50,357 nucleotides of DNA from Candidatus Gastranaerophilales bacterium (GTDB lineage: Bacteria; Cyanobacteriota; Vampirovibrionia; Gastranaerophilales; Gastranaerophilaceae): the NCBI GenBank assembly GCA_944324915.1, contig CALUYD010000011.1, positions 1 to 50,357 of the forward strand, in the 5' to 3' direction. How positions within the stretch are numbered: the first letter of the stretch is position 1; the number at the start of each line of letters is the position of its first letter. Below, in pieces: positions 7,798 through 15,673 of the stretch. Both the position numbers and the translations under genes were made by a program. The notes beneath the pieces are model-generated. The model did no database searches, was not told where the DNA came from, and was given only the letters and a program-made list of their open reading frames with translations.

Positions 7798-8691
7798 ATG
7801 AGTAAAAATGAATTTTTAGAGGATTTTAAAATATACCTTAAAAGTGAGAAGAATTTTTCGGCTCATACAATCAGGGCTTATTGTGCTGACGTTTATACTT
7901 TTTTACTTTGGATTGATAAATTAAATCCGCTGGAAATTGAAGCAGAAAAATTCAGCGAATATATTCATTTTATAAGTCAAATTAATTATACAAAAACAAC
8001 AATCGCAAGAAAAATAGCATCCATTAGAGCTTTTTATAAATTCTTATATCAAGAAGAATTAATTGAATATAATCCTTTGGAAAGTATCTCAATTCCAAAA
8101 CAAAATAAGACGCTCCCTCATTTTTTATACGAAGATGAAGTTGAAAATATATTAAGAGGTATAAAAATAGATACACCATCAGGATATAGAAATAGGATTA
8201 TATTAGAGCTTTTATGGGTATCCGGCATGCGTATATCTGAATTATCGTCTTTAAATTATGAAAATTTAAATCTTGAGCAAAATGAAATAAGAGTATTTGG
8301 AAAAGGCGCAAAAGAAAGAATTGTTTTAATTCCTGATAAAACTAAAGAGGGGCTTATAAATTACATTGAAAATGTTTCTGATTTAATTTGTAAAACAGAT
8401 AAAAAACCCTCTAGCCCTTTGTTTATTAATTACAATGGTTATCGTCTGCAAAATCAAAGTATTAGAAAAGCGCTAAGGGAATGCATTAAAAATATTCATT
8501 TTACAAAATATGTAACTCCTCATGTTTTTAGGCATAGTTTTGCAACAAAAATGTTAGAGCATGGTGCAGATTTAAGAATTGTTCAAGAACTATTAGGACA
8601 TGCAAGCATTAAAAATACGCAAATATATACCCATGTTTCAATTCAAAGATTGAAAGATGTTTATGAAACAACACATCCTTTGGCAAATTAG
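7798..8691 (+). CDS. xerC: Tyrosine recombinase XerC/XerD type
   Basis: The product is 297 aa from the ATG at 7798, the usual length for Xer recombinases, which resolve chromosome dimers at dif sites at division. An N-terminal SAM-like DNA-binding domain (about 1-95) precedes the catalytic domain. All catalytic residues are visible: Arg145 in SGMRISEL, Lys169 in FGKGAKER, His242 and Arg245 in PHVFRHSF, His268 in LLGHAS, and Tyr277 in IYTH. With a complete site, housekeeping spacing and no phage neighbours, I favour a Xer protein over an integrase. XerC and XerD cannot be told apart here, so the symbol is provisional. Confidence 0.82.
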   Translation: MSKNEFLEDFKIYLKSEKNFSAHTIRAYCADVYTFLLWIDKLNPLEIEAEKFSEYIHFISQINYTKTTIARKIASIRAFYKFLYQEELIEYNPLESISIPKQNKTLPHFLYEDEVENILRGIKIDTPSGYRNRIILELLWVSGMRISELSSLNYENLNLEQNEIRVFGKGAKERIVLIPDKTKEGLINYIENVSDLICKTDKKPSSPLFINYNGYRLQNQSIRKALRECIKNIHFTKYVTPHVFRHSFATKMLEHGADLRIVQELLGHASIKNTQIYTHVSIQRLKDVYETTHPLAN

Positions 8692-8751
8692 CTTTTAATT
8701 TACTATTTTTTTATTTTATAGTATCTTTTTATTCGAGGAGAATTAAAAGAT

Positions 8752-9369
8752 ATGGGTTGTTTAAAAAGTATATTTAAAAAAATATTATTTATTGTGCTTG
8801 TTGTAGCATTTTTTGCTTTTGGCGGATACGCTTTTGTAAAAGAAAAAATCAGAAGTTATCAATATCCTGCAAAAGATGTTTTTGTTCAAAGCGAAATGCA
8901 ATATGCTGATTTTTCATCTGTTCCTGCTGATTATCAACTATATAGAAGTTTTAATTTATTTGGATATAAAAAGATAAATGCAAAATATTTACCAACTAAT
9001 CAAAAAATTACAATCTTTGATTTAAAAGATGAAGATTTGATTGCAGTTTCTGATTTTCATACAGGTGCAATTGATGAAAAAATTAAATCTTTGCTCGATA
9101 AAATGAAGGATTCATTTATAACTTATGAAAATTTTGAAATCATACAAAAAGGAAAATTCTATGCTCATAAAAAAGAAGTTCCTTATTTGGTGTTTAGTGC
9201 AAGTGTAAAAAATGTTCCATTTAAAGATGTAGTTGGTGTAGTTGGAGCTTATTCAAATTTAAATAAAAATCAAAAACCGTCTACAAAATTGATAGTTTCA
9301 ATTGTTGATAAAAAGGCTTATAATTCATCAATAGTTAAAAATTTTGTAACATCCTTGAGGATAAAATAG
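8752..9369 (+). CDS. Single-pass membrane-anchored protein of unknown function
   Basis: The product is 205 aa with a basic N-terminus (MGCLKSIFKK) and one membrane helix at about 11-28, followed by a 175-residue domain likely outside the membrane. No lipobox is convincing: Cys3 lies before the helix. AGGAG is 12 nt upstream of the ATG. The gene sits 4 nt before the chromate-transporter-type pair, so it may be cotranscribed with them. The domain is a mixed alpha/beta sequence with no Cys and no recognisable active site. I do not recognise the family. Confidence 0.6.
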   Translation: MGCLKSIFKKILFIVLVVAFFAFGGYAFVKEKIRSYQYPAKDVFVQSEMQYADFSSVPADYQLYRSFNLFGYKKINAKYLPTNQKITIFDLKDEDLIAVSDFHTGAIDEKIKSLLDKMKDSFITYENFEIIQKGKFYAHKKEVPYLVFSASVKNVPFKDVVGVVGAYSNLNKNQKPSTKLIVSIVDKKAYNSSIVKNFVTSLRIK

Positions 9370-9373
9370 CTTA

Positions 9374-9916
9374 ATGAAAGTTAGTTTTTTTAGTATTTTA
9401 AATGTGTTTTTTAAAATAGGCGCATATTTGCTTGGGGGCGGATATGTGATTATACCTATTATGCAAGATGAAATCGTTCAAAAGCGAAAATGGCTTACAA
9501 GCGATGAAGTTTGTGATTATTATTGCGTAAGTCAATGTTTATCAGGGATTATTGCAATTAATATGTCTATTTTGGTTGGCTATAAATTGTTAAAGCTAAA
9601 AGGAGCTATTGCAGCAATTTTAGGTATGGCACTATCTCCTTTTATTACAATAATTATAATTGCAAATATGCTTAATCAAATTTTGCATATTCCATTTATT
9701 GATAGCGTTTTTTGGGGTGTTAATATTTCTGTTATAGTATTGATTTATTTGGCAGTTAAAGAAATGTGGGAAAAAAGCATAGTAGATAAATTTAGCGCAT
9801 TTTGGTTTTTATTAATTTTAGTTTTATCTGTATTAAAAATAAATCCGATAACATTAATATTGGTTTCTATTGCACTTGGAACAATATTTTTCTTGAGGGA
9901 TAGAAAAAATGCTTAA
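9374..9916 (+). CDS. chrA: Chromate transporter (CHR) family, first half-protein
   Basis: The product is 180 aa, a short-chain CHR domain with about five to six membrane helices. The signature glycine cluster LLGGGYVIIPIM (19-30) and the charged segment KRKWLTSDEV are typical. The second CHR motif, usually S-x-x-[PT]-G-P, is here SQCLSGII, so the PGP is lost. It overlaps the second half by 8 bp. Short CHR proteins commonly occur in such pairs and function together, with opposite membrane topology. Chromate export is the family name; sulfate or another anion is possible. The SD is weak. Confidence 0.8.
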   Translation: MKVSFFSILNVFFKIGAYLLGGGYVIIPIMQDEIVQKRKWLTSDEVCDYYCVSQCLSGIIAINMSILVGYKLLKLKGAIAAILGMALSPFITIIIIANMLNQILHIPFIDSVFWGVNISVIVLIYLAVKEMWEKSIVDKFSAFWFLLILVLSVLKINPITLILVSIALGTIFFLRDRKNA

Positions 9917-10463
9917 TACCTATATTTTATTATTTTATGAATATTTTAAAGTTGGCTTATTTACAATTGGCGGTGGTTATGCGTCTTTGCCATTTTTGTA
10001 TCATATGGCAGAAAATTACGATTGGTTTACCATCGATGAATTAACTCAAATGATAGCTGTATCAGGCATTACCCCAGGGCCTATCGGACTTAATATGGCA
10101 ACATTTGCAGGTTTTAAGGCAACAGGCATTTTAGGCTCTTTAACTACAACTTTTGCTCTTGTTTTACCTATGCTTTTAATTACAACTCAAGTTTTTAGAT
10201 TTTATCTAAAATTTAGTGAAAGTAAATGTACAAAATCGATTTTATATGTTTTAAGACCAACTTCTTGCGCGCTAATTAGTTCTGTTGGTTTGAGATTATT
10301 TTATAACTTGGTTTTAGAAAATGATATAACACTAAAACATATTGATATATCAGCTTTAATACTTTTTGTTGTTTTGTTTTTAATGACTTTTAAATGTAGT
10401 AGAAATCCTGTTATATATATGTTTGTGGCAGGAATTATTGGAGTAATTGTTAAGTTTTGTTAA
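9909..10463 (+). CDS. chrA: Chromate transporter (CHR) family, second half-protein
   Basis: The product is 184 aa with a short-chain CHR domain. It keeps both family motifs: FTIGGGYASLPFL (18-30) and the intact SGITPGPIGLN (52-62). Hydrophobic helices continue to the C-terminus. The 8-bp overlap with the preceding half-protein and the matching motifs indicate a heterodimeric transporter in which only this half has a complete PGP motif. The substrate is uncertain. Confidence 0.82.
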   Translation: MLNTYILLFYEYFKVGLFTIGGGYASLPFLYHMAENYDWFTIDELTQMIAVSGITPGPIGLNMATFAGFKATGILGSLTTTFALVLPMLLITTQVFRFYLKFSESKCTKSILYVLRPTSCALISSVGLRLFYNLVLENDITLKHIDISALILFVVLFLMTFKCSRNPVIYMFVAGIIGVIVKFC

Positions 10464-10485
10464 TTGGTTTGCGTCTTTATAGCAA

Positions 10486-10514
10486 TTGTATATAAAAAAT
10501 ATACTTTATATATA
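10486..10514 (+). promoter_or_regulatory. Putative promoter of the 46-aa peptide gene
   Basis: TTGTAT (10486-10491) and TATATA (10509-10514) are separated by 17 bp and lie 26 nt before the ATG at 10540. The region is AT-rich, so chance matches are easy. Confidence 0.35.
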
Positions 10515-10539
10515 TAAGATAATGATAAGGACATAAGTT

Positions 10540-10680
10540 ATGAATTACGAAATTAATGAAATGGAGATTATTGATTTAGAACCCGTAGAACTCCAAGGTA
10601 ACGGCTTACAAGGTAACGGAATAAGAAATATTATTTCTGAAGTTGATTTTGATTTATATTTAGAAGATTTAAGTTTCTAA
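10540..10680 (+). CDS. 46-aa acidic peptide with QGNG repeat (MNYE family)
   Basis: This short gene encodes MNYEINEMEIIDLEPVEL followed by QGNGLQGNGIRN and an acidic tail ending LEDLSF. AAGGA lies 8-9 nt before the ATG, a promoter-like pair lies upstream and a strong terminator follows 22 nt after the stop, so it looks like a real monocistronic gene. The first five codons (ATGAATTACGAA then a vowel-neutral A) match the 53-aa gene at 13053-13214, giving a shared MNYE start. The acidic N-terminal half plus a Gly-rich repeat resembles a leader-core arrangement of ribosomally made modified peptides, but no modifying enzyme is recognised nearby. Function unknown. Confidence 0.55.
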   Translation: MNYEINEMEIIDLEPVELQGNGLQGNGIRNIISEVDFDLYLEDLSF

Positions 10681-10701
10681 TTCAAGATATAATTGATTAT
10701 T

Positions 10702-10740
10702 AAAAAGAGCATGGGCTGACATACAGGCGTGCTCTTTTTT
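10702..10740 (+). terminator. Rho-independent terminator of the 46-aa peptide gene
   Basis: AAAAAGAGCA and TGCTCTTTTTT pair across an 18-nt loop and end in a T tract. The A-rich left arm allows function in both directions. Confidence 0.8.
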
Positions 10741-10859
10741 AGTGCTTTGTCAAGCAAATGTTGTAATATTAAGATTGTAAATTTGAATTTTGGCGTATCT
10801 TTATTATTGTTTAACCATTGTAAAACTTTTTTAACATACCAATCTATTGCAACAATATC

Positions 10860-11046
10860 CTCAACGAATAAAATATAAATATAGTCAAGAAGCAGACAAC
10901 GAAACACTTTTCGGAAGGAGTGATGGCTTAAGAGGTTGAGTATTATAGGAATGTAAAAAAAAGATTATTAACGAAAAAAAGTTTAAATTAGGTTAACTAC
11001 TAGATTTGGGAAATCCACTTGAATAACAAGTGGATTAATTTTTTTA
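10860..11046 (+). ncRNA. Candidate noncoding RNA in the gap before the deaminase-like gene
   Basis: The 419-nt gap 10681-11099 has no convincing gene. It contains a hairpin at 10905-10922 (CACTTTT-CGGA-AGGAGTG, with two G-T pairs), an outer pairing CTCAAC (10860-10865) with GTTGAG (10935-10940), and a rightward terminator at about 11012-11046 that no coding gene explains. The minus-strand frame over 10677-10907 begins by reading through the terminator of the peptide gene and has no known domain. Candidate only. Confidence 0.3.
11012..11046 (+). terminator. Rho-independent terminator
   Basis: AATCCACTTG-AATAA-CAAGTGGATT is a perfect stem followed by AATTTTTTT. It points rightward and lies more than 300 nt after the nearest upstream coding gene, which already has its own terminator. 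Confidence 0.75.
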
Positions 11047-11099
11047 AAATTTATTGACAATTTAGTGACAAATTATTTTTTCAGTGGTTTTATGTTAGT

Positions 11100-12206
11100 A
11101 TGACAACTAATTCAATTAATCAAAATAATCAATTTAATACAAATATTGAAAATTCCTTATTAATCAAATATGGAATGAATATTTTAAATACTCCTTTTGT
11201 TTCAGATGATGATATTCAGCTCGGTTTGGGCGAGAAATATTTAATAATTGAAAAGCTCTTAGAAGCACATGAATTTGCAAAAACAAATGTTATGGCAGGA
11301 AATATCACGGGCAGAGGTTTTGCGACAAATGTTTGCACAGCTGATAGAGCTTGGTCTATGGGTACAAATTTTAATAATACCAGAAATGATATTTCATCAA
11401 TTTGCGGAGAAAGAAGCGCGATACTTTTTTCTTATAACGAAGCATTGTTGAGATATTCAAGAAGACCTAAAGGAAAATTTGATTTTAAAATAAAATATCT
11501 TTGTATGGCTTCAAACATTGATTTAGATGAAATTACAGAGATGATTGCGCCTTGCGAAGATTGTTTATCTTGGCTTAATACTAACAGATATTTTAATTTT
11601 AACACATTGGTGTTCTCTTTTGAGCGCACAAAAGAAAAAGAGCTTGTAGTTAGAGCTTCAAGATTGGTTAATTTTCTACCATATAAAACTTATGCAACAT
11701 CAAATGTATTTGACCTAAATAAAGAAATAAGATTTTCAAAAAATTCTCAAACATCATTTATAAAATATAAACTAGATCCTAAAGATGCGCTTAATTTATT
11801 GAGCGAGGCTCACAAAAAATATCTCGATAATGATTTTAGTAATATTTCAAATCAAAAAATTGCTTGTTCTATAATTGCAAATGATGAAATATTTTCATCT
11901 TTCAAAGTTGATTGGACAAAAAGATGGCATATTGAACCATTGGAATTTTGCGTTGGAAATGCAATTGAAAAATATAGAAAAGATACTCAAATCAAAGCAA
12001 TTGCATATTTTGGCGATGAATGCGCTAAAGATAAAGATAAAATTCATTATGATGGCGTTGTTTCAATTAAAAGTTTAGGAAGAATTAGACAAAAATATGC
12101 ACAAAATGATACATTGTTAATTTTAAATTTTGAAAATTATATTTTAATTACAACAATTGGCGAGTATTTACCAAAGAAATTTGTACAAGGTTATAAAATT
12201 TCATAA
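11100..12206 (+). CDS. Two-domain cytidine-deaminase-like protein, second domain degenerate
   Basis: The product is 368 aa. The first domain (about 40-190) has the zinc deaminase motifs of the cytidine deaminase superfamily: ICGER at 101-105 (Cys102 ligand, Glu104 proton shuttle) and APCEDC at 150-155 (Cys152, Cys155). The second domain (about 225-368) keeps the fold pattern (NQKIACSIIANDEIF, then HIEPLEFCVGNAI) but has lost the catalytic Glu and the PC-x-x-C pair. This catalytic-plus-inactive layout recalls E. coli Cdd, though here the first ligand is Cys, as in short tetrameric enzymes. No SD precedes the ATG; TTTTAT or TATGTT close upstream suggests a leaderless start. The substrate could be a nucleoside or something else. 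Confidence 0.65.
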   Translation: MTTNSINQNNQFNTNIENSLLIKYGMNILNTPFVSDDDIQLGLGEKYLIIEKLLEAHEFAKTNVMAGNITGRGFATNVCTADRAWSMGTNFNNTRNDISSICGERSAILFSYNEALLRYSRRPKGKFDFKIKYLCMASNIDLDEITEMIAPCEDCLSWLNTNRYFNFNTLVFSFERTKEKELVVRASRLVNFLPYKTYATSNVFDLNKEIRFSKNSQTSFIKYKLDPKDALNLLSEAHKKYLDNDFSNISNQKIACSIIANDEIFSSFKVDWTKRWHIEPLEFCVGNAIEKYRKDTQIKAIAYFGDECAKDKDKIHYDGVVSIKSLGRIRQKYAQNDTLLILNFENYILITTIGEYLPKKFVQGYKIS

Positions 12207-12346
12207 TTTGATTAAAATTGCAAATAAAAAATATAAAACTATATTTGTATGTAAAAATGTAACGAAAAGTTATATTATTATATAAAATATTTTCCCTTTG
12301 TTATATTATTTTGATGGATATCCCCAATATAAGGAATTAGTTTAAA

Positions 12347-12994
12347 TTGCAAAACAATTTCGATAGCCTTGATAATTTAGAACTCAGAGTACAAAAATCG
12401 TCCGTTGTTCAACAAAGAGCAGGCTTGGTTGCGGTTTATATGTATAAACAATTTATTGAGTTTCATCAAGCGACAGTAAATACTAACGATATGTTTTCTA
12501 AAATTCTTGAGAATTTATCAGTGGTCTTGGAATATTTAAAACAATCACTCAATGTTAGAAATGTTCCTGTTCAAAATGTAAACTGCACGATTGATTCTAC
12601 TAAAACTCTTGCAATAGCAAATGTTTTATGGCATAAAATCAGCTTTACTTCAAGATTTAATAATTCACCTAAGGCATTGCCACAAAAAAATGGCTCTCCT
12701 ATGTTTTGCGGAAGAATTTTTGCAATAAATGGTGATTTTACTCAATTAATCAAAGAAGAAGATGATTACGAAAAACAAATGGATATTTTGCTTGCAAACG
12801 AAATTGCATCTTTGTATATCCCTGCTGAAAAAAATCAAGGTACGGTTATGACAATTCGTCATAAAGGTAATCAAGAATTATATATAAGTCAACTTGATGC
12901 GCCTCGAGAATTTCTTTTAAAAGTTATTGAAATAGTTTGCGCGGGTGGTGAATTCCATAAACAAAATAATGACAAATCAGGTTTTCTTTTTTAA
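12347..12994 (+). CDS. Conserved-looking protein of unknown function, TTG start
   Basis: The product is 215 aa if it begins at TTG 12347, with AAGGA 11 nt upstream; the next in-frame ATG would remove about 31 residues including a heptad-like helix. It is predicted to be soluble. A helical N-terminal half (about 8-65) precedes a mixed domain with TVMTIRHKGNQELYISQLD near the end. A terminator follows. It lies between the deaminase-like gene and the 53-aa MNYE peptide gene, so a shared accessory role is possible but unproven. I do not recognise the family. Confidence 0.6.
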   Translation: MQNNFDSLDNLELRVQKSSVVQQRAGLVAVYMYKQFIEFHQATVNTNDMFSKILENLSVVLEYLKQSLNVRNVPVQNVNCTIDSTKTLAIANVLWHKISFTSRFNNSPKALPQKNGSPMFCGRIFAINGDFTQLIKEEDDYEKQMDILLANEIASLYIPAEKNQGTVMTIRHKGNQELYISQLDAPREFLLKVIEIVCAGGEFHKQNNDKSGFLF

Positions 12995-13004
12995 ATAAAT
13001 ATCC

Positions 13005-13030
13005 AAAAAGCCTCGAATAATCGAGGCTTT
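13005..13030. terminator. Bidirectional terminator between convergent genes
   Basis: AAAGCCTCGA-ATAA-TCGAGGCTTT is a perfect 10-bp palindromic stem with A-rich left and T-rich right flanks. It serves the + gene ending at 12994 and the - strand peptide gene ending at 13053. Confidence 0.85.
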
Positions 13031-13052
13031 AAATTTTTAATTTCGATATTAA

Positions 13053-13214
13053 TTAAACAGTTGTTCCGTGTGCTACCACAATTTTTTTCATCAGTTTTTG
13101 GAAAAAGCTCATTGTTGGTGTTTCAATCATTTTTGCAAGCGCTTTCAATTCTTCTTGATATGCAATGCTTACCGGATTGTATTCGCATAATTCCAAATCT
13201 GTTTCGTAATTCAT
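13053..13214 (-). CDS. 53-aa peptide with cationic C-terminal helix (MNYE family)
   Basis: On the minus strand, AAGGATGACAAA precedes an ATG at 13214 that opens a 53-codon frame. The product begins MNYETDLELCEYNPVS, continues with YQEELKALAKMIETPTMS and ends FFQKLMKKIVVAHGTTV. The N-terminal two thirds are acidic; the C-terminal 17 residues are amphipathic and basic. The start MNYE and the first 13 bases are identical to the 46-aa peptide gene at 10540-10680, and both have AAGGA-type SDs and dedicated terminators. It may be a precursor peptide or small toxin-like peptide, but no processing enzyme is identified. The shared opening could also be coincidence over such a short stretch. Confidence 0.55.
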   Translation of the reverse strand: MNYETDLELCEYNPVSIAYQEELKALAKMIETPTMSFFQKLMKKIVVAHGTTV

Positions 13215-13319
13215 TTTGTCATCCTTATTTGTACTAACCTCATTATGTTTAACGACATTTTTAGTTAAAATCTTTAGAATTTATTTTAATTGTTTACATT
13301 ATTTAACAAATTTTTAATG

Positions 13320-13325
13320 TAGAAT
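13320..13325 (+). promoter_or_regulatory. -10 element placed for a leaderless mRNA (tsaE)
   Basis: TAGAAT ends 7 nt before the ATG at 13333, which puts the expected start of transcription at the A of the ATG. No SD is present. Confidence 0.45.
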
Positions 13326-13332
13326 TTGTTGT

Positions 13333-13809
13333 ATGAGATTTAAAGTAGAAAAAATTGAAGATACAAAAAAATTAGCTCGTGCTTTTTGTGATTCGCTTGA
13401 TAAAGACGGTTTGTTTGTCACTTTGACAGGCGATATTGGAGCAGGTAAAACCCAATTTGTAAGGTTTGTTTTGGAATATTTAAATGTTAAAGATAAGGTT
13501 ACAAGTCCAAGTTTTGTTATATTAAATGAATATAAGTCTGATTTGTGCCCTATTTATCATTTTGATTTGTATCGTTTAGAAGAAAAAGGTTTAAAATCAA
13601 TAGTTTCTGAATTAAGAGAATATTCTAAAAAAGGCAAATTAACATTTATTGAATGGGCAGAATTTGGTTTAAATGAAATACCAGATAGCGCCTTAAATAT
13701 TAATGTTGAATATGACGAAGAAAATGTCGATATAAGACATTTTGAATTTAACTCTAAAAACAAAACAAATGATGAATTTATGGAAAGATTTATAAAAAAG
13801 GTGAATTAA
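13333..13809 (+). CDS. tsaE: tRNA threonylcarbamoyladenosine biosynthesis ATPase TsaE
   Basis: The product is 158 aa. The Walker A motif GDIGAGKT is at 33-40, TSPSF at 57-61 and HFDLYR at 76-81, all hallmarks of TsaE. TsaE uses ATP to reset the TsaB-TsaD-TsaE complex that transfers threonylcarbamoyl to A37 of ANN-decoding tRNAs. The stop overlaps the tsaB start by one base (TAATG), so the two are translationally coupled, as expected for partners in the same complex. Confidence 0.92.
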   Translation: MRFKVEKIEDTKKLARAFCDSLDKDGLFVTLTGDIGAGKTQFVRFVLEYLNVKDKVTSPSFVILNEYKSDLCPIYHFDLYRLEEKGLKSIVSELREYSKKGKLTFIEWAEFGLNEIPDSALNINVEYDEENVDIRHFEFNSKNKTNDEFMERFIKKVN

Positions 13810-14417
13810 TGAACATTTTAGCAATTTGTGCAGCATTAAATAATTCATATTTTGCAATTAAATATAATGATAAAATTATTGATGAAATTATAAAAAGTGA
13901 TGAAAATTATCATAGCTTATATTTAATTTCAAAAATTAAAGAGATTTGTACAAATAATAATATTGATTTAAAAAAACTTGATGCTATTGCTGTAAATTGC
14001 GGACCTGGTAGTTTTACAGGAATTAGAGTTGCAATGAGTATTGCAAAAGTTATGGCAGGCGAGCTTGAGATACCTCTAATCGGTTTGAATACCGCTCAGA
14101 TTTTATTGAGTGCATTTAATAGAGATATTCTTTTGATGGATGCTCGAAGAGATATGTATTTTGTTTGCACAAAAGATAATATCGAGCTTGTTTACAAAGA
14201 TAAAGTTGAAGAAAAAATTGTAAATAAAACTTTGCTTTGTGATAAAAATTGTAAAAATATTTTCCCAAATTCAATTTGTTTTGAAGAATATGACAAAAAT
14301 TTGGGAGAAATAATGATAAATCTTGCAATTGATAAATATCAACAAACTCCTGATAAGACTGAATTTGACTATTTAAAATTGGAAGCAAATTACATACAAA
14401 CTCCTCCAATATTTTAA
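13809..14417 (+). CDS. tsaB: tRNA threonylcarbamoyladenosine biosynthesis protein TsaB
   Basis: The product is 202 aa, in the short range for TsaB. The actin-like ASKHA fold is shown by MNILAICAA at the start and GPGSFTGIR at 65-73, the family's most conserved block. TsaB is the scaffold that binds TsaD and TsaE. AAAAAGGTGA before the ATG is a good SD inside the end of tsaE. The C-terminal region is reduced compared with longer homologues that are fused to RimI. Confidence 0.92.
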   Translation: MNILAICAALNNSYFAIKYNDKIIDEIIKSDENYHSLYLISKIKEICTNNNIDLKKLDAIAVNCGPGSFTGIRVAMSIAKVMAGELEIPLIGLNTAQILLSAFNRDILLMDARRDMYFVCTKDNIELVYKDKVEEKIVNKTLLCDKNCKNIFPNSICFEEYDKNLGEIMINLAIDKYQQTPDKTEFDYLKLEANYIQTPPIF

Positions 14418-14494
14418 TTTTTTTATAGCAAAAAAAATTATTTACCTTTTTTAAAGATATGTAAATATTTTAAAAATAAAATCGAATAAAGTTG

Positions 14495-14521
14495 TTGACG
14501 AGCGATTTTGTTTATTATACG
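14495..14521 (+). promoter_or_regulatory. Putative promoter of the S10 ribosomal operon
   Basis: TTGACG at 14495-14500 is a good -35. The -10 is less clear: TATACG at 14516-14521 (15-bp spacing) is the best nearby match. It lies about 50 nt before rpsJ in the 152-nt gap after tsaB. Confidence 0.4.
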
Positions 14522-14569
14522 CTATGATATGCACGTATTAGACTACTTAGAAAAGGTAATAAACGTAAA

Positions 14570-14887
14570 ATGAGCACTACAAAAAGACAAAGAATCAGAG
14601 TATGTTTAAAAGCATACGATCATCAATTGATTGATAGTTCTGCTCTTAAAATTGTAGAAACAGGTAAAAGAACAGGCGCAACTGTTGCAGGTCCTATACC
14701 AATGCCTACAAAACGTAGAGTTTATTGTGTTCTTCGTTCACCTCACGTTGATAAAAAATCTCGTGAACATTTTGAAATGAGAACTCATAAAAGAATTATC
14801 GACATTTATGATCCAACTCAACAAACAACTGAAGAATTGTCCAGAATGGATCTTCCTTCAGGCGTAGATATCGAAGTAAAACTATAA
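14570..14887 (+). CDS. rpsJ: 30S ribosomal protein S10
   Basis: The product is 105 aa, normal for S10. [16 protein letters not shown] near the start and the motif [20 protein letters not shown] (about 41-60) are diagnostic. S10 sits in the 30S head and also acts as NusE in antitermination. It is the first gene of the S10 operon here. A 144-nt gap without a gene separates it from rplC, longer than usual for this operon, and I see no terminator in it. Confidence 0.96.
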   Translation: MSTTKRQRIRVCLKAYDHQLIDSSALKIVETGKRTGATVAGPIPMPTKRRVYCVLRSPHVDKKSREHFEMRTHKRIIDIYDPTQQTTEELSRMDLPSGVDIEVKL

Positions 14888-15031
14888 TCGATATCAACAT
14901 CACTCAGACACATGACAATTGAATATTAATGTGATCTATTTAGAAAAGCAGAGTTTGAAAACAAACAAAGCTAGTAAGTACAACAAGAGAAACACTTTAA
15001 AAAAGTAGCTCTCACAACAGAAAGGTTTAAC

Positions 15032-15667
15032 ATGACATTAGGTGTTATTGGAACAAAACTTGGAATGACACAAATATATGACGAAACAGGTCTTTGTATA
15101 CCTGTTACCGTTGTTGCTGTTGAAAAAGCTGTTGTAACTCAAGTAAAAACTACCGAAACAGATGGCTACAATGCTATTCAAGTTGGCGTAGTTGCTGCTA
15201 AAGAAAAACACTTAACAAAAGCACAAATTGGTCATTTTAAGAAAAACAACTTAGAAAACTTTAGACACTTACAAGAATTCAGAGTTGAAGACCCTTCTAA
15301 ATTTGAAGTTGGTCAAGTAATTTCTCTAGAAGTTCTTGAAAATGTTCAAAAAGTTGACGTTACAGGTCGTTCAATCGGTAAAGGTTTCCAAGGTACAGTG
15401 AAAAGACATAACTTTTCAAGAGGACCTATGGGACATGGTTCTAAAAACCACAGAGCTCCTGGTTCAATCGGTGCTGGTACAACTCCAAGCCGTGTTGTAA
15501 AAGGTAAAAGAATGGCAGGTAACATGGGTAACGAAAAAGTTACAGTTACAAAATTAACTGTTGCTAAGGTTATCGCTGATAAAAACTTATTGCTTATTAA
15601 AGGTGCTATTCCTGGTCCTGAAGGCAAATTAGTTACAGTAAAACCAGCTAGGACTAAATGGAATTAG
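15032..15667 (+). CDS. rplC: 50S ribosomal protein L3
   Basis: The product is 211 aa. The opening TLGVIGTKLGMTQIYDE and the GFQGTVKRHNF...GPMGHGSKNHRAPGSIG region, which reaches the peptidyl-transferase centre, are typical of L3. GAAAGG precedes the ATG by 7 nt. It lies 6 nt before rplD. Confidence 0.96.
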   Translation: MTLGVIGTKLGMTQIYDETGLCIPVTVVAVEKAVVTQVKTTETDGYNAIQVGVVAAKEKHLTKAQIGHFKKNNLENFRHLQEFRVEDPSKFEVGQVISLEVLENVQKVDVTGRSIGKGFQGTVKRHNFSRGPMGHGSKNHRAPGSIGAGTTPSRVVKGKRMAGNMGNEKVTVTKLTVAKVIADKNLLLIKGAIPGPEGKLVTVKPARTKWN

Positions 15668-15673
15668 AGGTGC

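Noticed and set aside
10677-10907. 76-aa minus-strand reading frame
   Set aside because: Its 3' part reads through the terminator of the 46-aa peptide gene; no SD and no known domain.
10896-10930. CGGAAGGAG resembles the apical loop of SRP RNA
   Set aside because: The conserved CAGG/AGCAG symmetric loop and flanking helix of SRP RNA are missing.
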